In this document: positions 20,257 through 24,776 of the stretch, piece after piece
Layout of the letters: every line of letters starts with the position of its first letter
Numbering within the stretch: position 1 is the stretch's first letter
Assembly: GCA_034698045.1 (NCBI GenBank)
Contig: JAQGAU010000703.1
Coordinates: 1-24,776, forward strand
From: Paramacrobiotus richtersi
Taxonomy: Eukaryota; Tardigrada; Eutardigrada; Parachela; Macrobiotidae
DNA length: 24,776 nt
Direction: 5' to 3'
The notes under the pieces: model-generated
What the model was told of the DNA's origin: nothing
Database searches by the model: none
The model's input: the letters and a program-made list of their open reading frames with translations, nothing else
Made by a program: the position numbers and the translations under genes

Positions 20257-20803
20257 GAGGTAAGTGCACTCGCTGTTTGCGGGTACTGGTGGACCGAAGC
20301 GAGCAAGAAAACCACACAGTTAATAGAACCGAGTAAACTTTAACGGCACACCAGATAGAAATGCGAATATCTGGCCGGTGGTCAAGAATGTGTGTGGTAC
20401 CTGGCACCCTCTACTGCTGTGTTATGACGCACTCCTTCCGGCATCCATGAGCCCATGACCGACGGGACGGACAAAATATACAGTTTTGTTAAATATAGAG
20501 GACGCGCCCTCTACTACTGTGTCATGACGCACTACTTCCGGTACCGTGACCGACGGGACGGACAAAATATACAGTTTTCTTTAATATAGAGGACGCGCTC
20601 TCTACTACTGTGTCATGATGCACTACTTCCGGTACCGGTACCGTGACCGACGGGATGGACAAAATATACAGTTTTGTTGAATATAGAGGACGCGCCCTCT
20701 ACTACTGTGTCATGACGCACTACTTCCGGTACCGTGACCGACGGGACGGACAAAAAACCTATTCGCATTGAATATAGAGGACCTCCGCTCCGCTTCGGTC
20801 GAC
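20257..20803 (-). mobile_element. Rolling-circle-like element inside GR-C, 547 bp
   Basis: On the minus strand the 5' end at 20803 is GTCGACCGAAGCGGAGCGGA and the 3' end at 20257 is hairpin-like, followed by AGTGCACTTACCTC. The subterminal repeat GACCGAAGCG is present at both ends in inverted form. The unoccupied site in GR-B (minus TTTGTGATAC) against the flanks here (TTT and GTAATAC) shows clean insertion with no target duplication. The core is a four-unit minisatellite. Confidence 0.8.
20408..20756. repeat. Minisatellite, four units of 91-99 bp
   Basis: Units start at about 20408, 20507, 20598 and 20695 with CCTCTACTACTGTGTCATGA, followed by CGCACTACTTCCGGTACC, then GTGACCGACGGGACGGACAA and AATATACAG. 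Unit three has a duplicated GGTACC. Each unit repeats the element's own 5'-end motif in reverse (ATATAGAGGAC, GACCGACGGG), so the array seems to have grown from the element end. Confidence 0.9.
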
Positions 20804-21719
20804 AAACAGTGCCGTCCTAAGCACCATGAACGCCAGAACCTGCCCGGTTAACATAAGATGCCGTCGCGTGTTCGCTGCGTGCAGATCGGCCAAATCCTCG
20901 CGCAGTAAAGCCGTCACATACAACGCCCATGAAAAATCGGCCGCATATTGGATCGAAAGAAAGAAATCCATTCTTCTGCGGATGCTGATTACGAATCTGC
21001 AGAGCACGACGTGTGCTTTTAATGGTTTGTCGACGTCATCCAGAGCGGCCATGGTGTACGCAGTGTAGATGTTTCGAAAGGTCACCGTAAGAACCTCCGA
21101 AATCAGAATAAGAACCGACTGGCCTACCGCTGCCATGCACCTGTGAAAAGCAACGCCTCCACGACCGGTGCTGCGAGACGTTTTACCGTGTCAAAAGCAA
21201 TGTAGCTGCTTTGCAGACTAAATGTGCGGAAAATATTAACCAGGATTTCTATGAATACACAAACTCTAAAAAGAAATACTTGTAGGGCAAACAGCGCTCT
21301 TTTATTTGCCTTGCTAAGGGATTGTCACAGATCAAACTACACGCTTGCAACCACCCGGCAAAGTTAGAAAACCCGACAACCAATCCAATGTACACAAGTA
21401 CTGGCCAGAACTTCTTTGTGAGAATAGCAAAATTTTTGATCAGTTCCGTGGGAGATCTTGGCGGTGATATAGCTTGGGGGCTTACCAGGAACTGAAGGCA
21501 GCCCACCATTACAACGGTAGAAATTAATGTGGACCATGCTGTGAGGAGCTTGTTTAATATCAGTGCGAGTGTGCGAGTACTTTTTGGAGGTTTCCTATAC
21601 TCGGTACGTCCTAAAAGACGAGTGACGAAGAGATATGGTCGGCACATCTTCTCTACAAATCCACCGGAGCTGGACATGTAGGCACCCGTTTGTTTATCTG
21701 TCATTGCGAGTCAAGAATG

Positions 21720-21950
21720 TAAGCGACCGATGTATGAAGTAATATTTTAAAATGGCTTAAGCGATATTTTCTGTCGACGACGAACTGTTTATAGTACTGT
21801 TCGTATCCCTTATGACAGGCTACGTCTATCAAGCAGACTACTAAAACAAGCATTGTCATCGCCGACTCTTCTGAAGGTATGCCCAAGGGTTCTGCAATTT
21901 GGCTGAATATGCGAGCCAATTCAGTTTCTGACGTTGTTTAGCCATGCTTC
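21720..21950 (-). repeat. Conserved upstream block U (copy of GR-C)
   Basis: It matches the GR-A upstream block, with core GGTATGCCCAAGGGTTCTGC on the plus strand. Here one minus frame is open from 21919 to a TGA at 21701-21703 that overlaps the GR-C initiator (IFSQIAEPLGIPSEE, LVVCLIDVACHKGYEQYYKQ). A second frame from an ATG at 21942 gives a 29-codon peptide containing KLQNPWAY. No good splice donor joins either to GR-C. It could be a leader with upstream ORFs, an old exon or a promoter. Confidence 0.5.
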
Positions 21951-22173
21951 AAAAAAAACTGCGAACAACGTGTGGCTAACACCTGACACTATTACCGACG
22001 AAAGTAGCCCGGTTTTTGGTAATAAGAAAGGGTCCTTTCACTTGCATTATTACTGGTACTGTATCTGTATTTCTTATTAATTTTATCCACTTTGCAAAAA
22101 GGCAGTATGTTTTCGTTCAAATAATAAGGCTTTTTTAGTCGACTTGTTGCTAATGATTTACAAAACTGCATTG
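21951..22173. other. Spacer between GLYAT-like gene and GR-C block
   Basis: An AT-rich stretch holding the 3' UTR of the acyltransferase gene; no other feature seen. The corresponding stretch is missing at 8650-8659, where the two genes touch. Confidence 0.5.
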
Positions 22174-23739
22174 CTAAGCCGGCTTTCCATGGGGCCAGAT
22201 ATCAATAAAATGTATAGTAGATATCCCCGCAAACTCGATCCCACCAATACTTTTCATTCCTTTGACTGATATCGGATTGCTTTTGGCTGCTTCCGCCCAG
22301 ACGTGCACTTCTCCCAGATCTCGCAGTTTCCGTAGTAGCCCTCGAAGAATAATTTTGTACAAGCCCCGACTGCGGTAATCCGGGTGGACGAAAGCTGCGC
22401 CCACAGTTCCATCACATTTGTAAAGAATGTAGGCAATGGGTATGTCGGAGTGCTCCGGATACAGGGCGAAACTGGGAAAGTTGTTGCTCAAGATGTAGCG
22501 GAAGTATTTAGCTGTAATCGTTGGCATTCCGTAAGTCCGGTCGACGGCCATCTGAGACGCATGATTTGGCCGGAGAATATCAGCGCGAAGGCCGTCGGGA
22601 ATTGTGTAACTGAAACGAATAAATATTCAGAAATAGCAAGGACAGAAGGTGAACAGTGACTAATAAGCTATTGGCGAAAAACGTCGAAATGAAAGAAAAA
22701 TCTGTTATTTCCCGGTATATCAAATTGTTACGCGATAATTCCTCTTTCTTTTCATTGGGCAATCAATAAGAAGATTTGGTTCATGCATGGGAAGATATCT
22801 ACGAAGATATTTTGGTATCTACGAAGAAAAGGTTCGAAGTAACGTATAATTTAATACATCACTGGTAGCGCATCAACAGAGATAACTATTAATCTGTATT
22901 AAAAATAAAAGCTTGGACAGATTAGTTTTTGGGTACCTGAGATCCAAGCTGGGAAGATCGAAAGAAAAGCAATGTGGTCCGACTGGACGTCCTTCGGCGT
23001 CGATGTCACAATCTTCGAACAACCCTCCGACAATTTTTGGGCCTTCTTCCAAGACCAGTAAATGCTCAGGCTCCGTGACTGTTCCAAACGTCAGAATTCA
23101 TAAGTTTTTGACAGCGCGCAGATATTCGGAAGGTTCTACTTACTGGCAAGCAGAACGTAACTTTGCGTCCAGTCTACCGTTTGTTCTTGGAAGAGCATTT
23201 TGTGGATGACGTTTTGGTCAGCATCGGTTTTTGAGTAAACAAAGATATGGTAGCCATTTAAGAAAGGGACCGAATCCTGTCAAAACAAAAACCGTGAACT
23301 TGTAGGATCAGCCGAGAAGTTAACTGTGTGCGCAGTTTGCCACTTGCCTTGTCGCTATATTTCGGTCGAACCACACAAACGGAAAAATCTGGAAACTGAT
23401 CCACTATAAACTCCACTGTCGGCCAGTCGTATTTCTTTCTCCACGCGTTTCTTACCATATGGAAAACCTGAGACAAAGCATATTAATGAGGTAGGAACCA
23501 AGCAAGGTAATCGAATTAAAGGACAGCCAGTGATAGTTTTAGAAAGACGATACCAGGTGTCAGTACTGCAGGAATTTAATTCATGTACTCCGATTTGCAG
23601 TTTCTCACAAAAGAAATCCGACCACCGGGAACGGTTTTTACACCTATTGGCAAACGAAACTTACCAGCAGTGATCTAGGAATATCCGACTCCAAAGCTGG
23701 AATAATCTGTGCCAACTCTACTTCAGAGAGAGGTATCAT
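22174..23739 (-). CDS. Glycine N-acyltransferase-like protein, five exons, 301 aa
   Basis: Exons (minus): 23665-23739, 23348-23467, 23144-23276, 22937-23078, 22174-22609; phases 0, 0, 1, 2 all match. The second intron (23277-23347, 71 bp) has a GC donor, AAG/GCAAGT. The protein begins MIPLSEVELAQIIPALESDI and follows the vertebrate GLYAT plan and length (about 295 aa). The N-terminal domain has WPTVEFIVDQFPDFSVCVVR and NGYHIFVYSKTDADQN. The C-terminal GNAT (FR47-like) domain has GAAFVHPDYRSRGLY (residues 227-241, the R-S-R-G acyl-CoA loop), then WAEAAKSNPIS and IDIWPHGKPA. GLYAT enzymes join an acyl-CoA to glycine or another amine in detoxification. The substrate here is unknown, and in arthropods such proteins are often just called GNAT. 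All exons are open with consensus borders, so it is intact. A 3' fragment of a paralogue lies at 8659-8838. Confidence 0.9.
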
Positions 23740-24380
23740 CGTTTTGGTAAAACTACAGACGGACCGACGGTGCTCAAGGTAAGAAGAGTGCTGGAAATTG
23801 AAACAGAATCCGATCAATATCATTTCACTACTGTAAAGAAAGTGCTGGTTTGCGAAGCTGTACGTGTGCCGATATAGACAAGTACATGCCATGCACGCGT
23901 TAATTATATAACTAAACTCGCTTAACAACTTGCCAGTCAGGTTTTTGGTTGATTCAGTCAGCCAGTATCGGCATGATTACGCGAGTAAAGCGCCGGTACA
24001 CGCCACTGCAGTGATTTGATCACTACAGCGCACATTTCCAAGCCAGTGCGAGGCAGGTACTGTAGCCTGTTAGCCTGTTTACAGTTTGCCGACTTTCTTG
24101 TTGTAAATGGGGCTTGGCGTTGTCATTATTATGGCGCCAGTATATGAGTAATAAAAATAGAGATACGACTACTGCGGCAATTTTCGGTGTAAAAACAGTC
24201 CGCGAACAGTGAAATAATGAGTTACAGACACACAGTAATTTCTTAAGTAACCAGGATGCTTATTTTTTCACCGTCTCCCGAGAGGGATGTTTATAACGGG
24301 CGGCGCGTTGATTTCGGAGGGAGCATTTAATACGGGAGTGGCTTCTGTGTAATTAAGAACATGCGCTACCTAAATTTCTG
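23740..24380. other. Promoter side of the GLYAT-like gene, no gene seen
   Basis: About 640 bp. It contains a small hairpin at 24006-24028 (CTGCAGTGAT, loop TTG, ATCACTACAG) and a short direct repeat TAGCCTGT. The minus frame 23644-23928 is only the first GLYAT exon extended both ways. No TATA box is convincing. Confidence 0.5.
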
Positions 24381-24776
24381 AAAAAGTCATCAGTCCATTT
24401 TGAAACGCTTTTATGCGCCGCTTTAGAATGGTTCCACTCGTATCTGACAAGCCGTCACCAACGGGTAAGCACCCCAACTGCCGTGTCCGGGTGGCTGCCA
24501 ATAATGTCCGGTGTCCCGCAAGGGACTACACTCGGACCAGTCCTGTTCACCATCTTCATCAATGACCTGCTAACCAACGTTCCCGCAGAATACGACATCG
24601 AGGCATTTGCAGACGACACGATTGTCTTTGCGAGCGCGCCCAACAAGCAGCAGGCGGCAGATGTCCTCAACAAAGCGCTGGAAGCGGTCGGGAAGTGGCT
24701 TGGCGAAAACATGCTTGCCGTCAACGAAAAGAAATGCAGTGTGATGTTTGTCTGCTCTGACAAATGCAGAGATAAG
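24381..24776 (+). mobile_element. Non-LTR retrotransposon (LINE) reverse transcriptase, 5'-truncated, runs off window
   Basis: The plus frame open from 24381 to the window end reads ALEWFHSYLTSRHQRV, SGVPQGTTLGPVLFTIFIND, EAFADDTIVFAS and KWLGENMLAVNEKKC. These are reverse transcriptase motifs of the Jockey/CR1-like LINE type: the SGVPQG block, the FADD catalytic pair and the WLxxNxLxVNxxKC thumb side. The preceding frame is closed by TGA at 24378-24380 and nothing LINE-like lies upstream, so the copy is 5'-truncated, as is common for LINEs. No break occurs in the 132 codons visible. Confidence 0.9.

Larger units (their letters stand above)
19877..21704 (-). pseudogene. GR-C, broken gustatory-receptor-like paralogue
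   Basis: The initiator at 21704 opens MTDKQTGAYMSSSGGFVEKM, colinear with GR-A. Exon 1 runs 21704-20239 and is split by a 547-bp transposon at 20257-20803. Exon 2 (19877-20035, 159 bp) is intact with the expected GATATAG acceptor and GTAAGC donor. Exon 1 has a 1-nt loss near 21320 (after SLICD) and a net 5-nt loss near 21155 (in APVVE), so the frame breaks twice. Exon 3 with the TY motif is absent; a MITE occupies that place. The remaining segments (MAAVGQSVLILISEVLTVTF, RRRMDFFLSIQYAADFSWAL) are close to GR-B. It is very unlikely to make a receptor. Confidence 0.85.

Noticed and set aside
1-24776. tRNA, rRNA, CRISPR or virus-derived coding elements
   Set aside because: No cloverleaf with TTCRANY loop, no rRNA-like blocks, no evenly spaced short repeats, and no capsid, envelope or integrase motifs were seen on either strand.

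Overview
This is a stretch of nuclear DNA from an invertebrate animal. Genes are split by spliceosomal introns, several of only 65-75 bp, with GT..AG borders and one GC..AG border. There is a gustatory-receptor-like family, a glycine N-acyltransferase-like (GLYAT) gene and many small DNA transposons. An ecdysozoan fits best. I favour a tardigrade or another panarthropod, but nothing in the window proves it. No rRNA, tRNA, CRISPR or bacterial-type operon is visible.

Layout. 1-704 (+): 3' end of a gene for a glycosylated surface protein. 717-851 (-): possible first exon or tiny ORF. 2092-3642 (-): a four-exon gene for a 181-aa single-pass membrane protein that no single ORF reveals. 5159-6610 (-): an intact three-exon chemoreceptor gene (GR-A). 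7324-8650 (-): broken paralogue GR-B, joined at 8650/8659 to the 3' end of a GLYAT-like gene. 10266-18266 (+): a four-exon gene for a 1070-aa protein (kinase, pseudokinase, kelch-like propeller) with introns full of mobile elements. 18805-21950 (-): relics of the receptor array, including broken GR-C. 22174-23739 (-): an intact five-exon GLYAT-like gene. 24381-24776 (+): 5'-truncated LINE reverse transcriptase running off the window.

The receptor and acyltransferase pieces show a common plan. Read on the minus strand, the right side is GLYAT, U, GR-C, U, and the left side is GLYAT fragment, GR-B, U, GR-A, where U is a conserved upstream block. This looks like a segmental duplication of a GLYAT/GR/GR unit that now flanks the kinase-kelch gene. 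GR-B resembles GR-C more than GR-A, and the U block of GR-A resembles the orphan U at 18805 more than the U of GR-C, as that model predicts.

Mobile DNA. A family of small elements (at least five copies) has subterminal inverted repeats built on GACCGAAGCGAA, a 3' hairpin and, in one copy, an internal minisatellite. The copy in GR-C can be compared with the unoccupied site in GR-B and shows no target duplication, which points to a rolling-circle (Helitron/Helentron-type) non-autonomous family. A pogo/Tigger-like MITE and a second palindromic MITE lie side by side where the last exon of GR-C should be.
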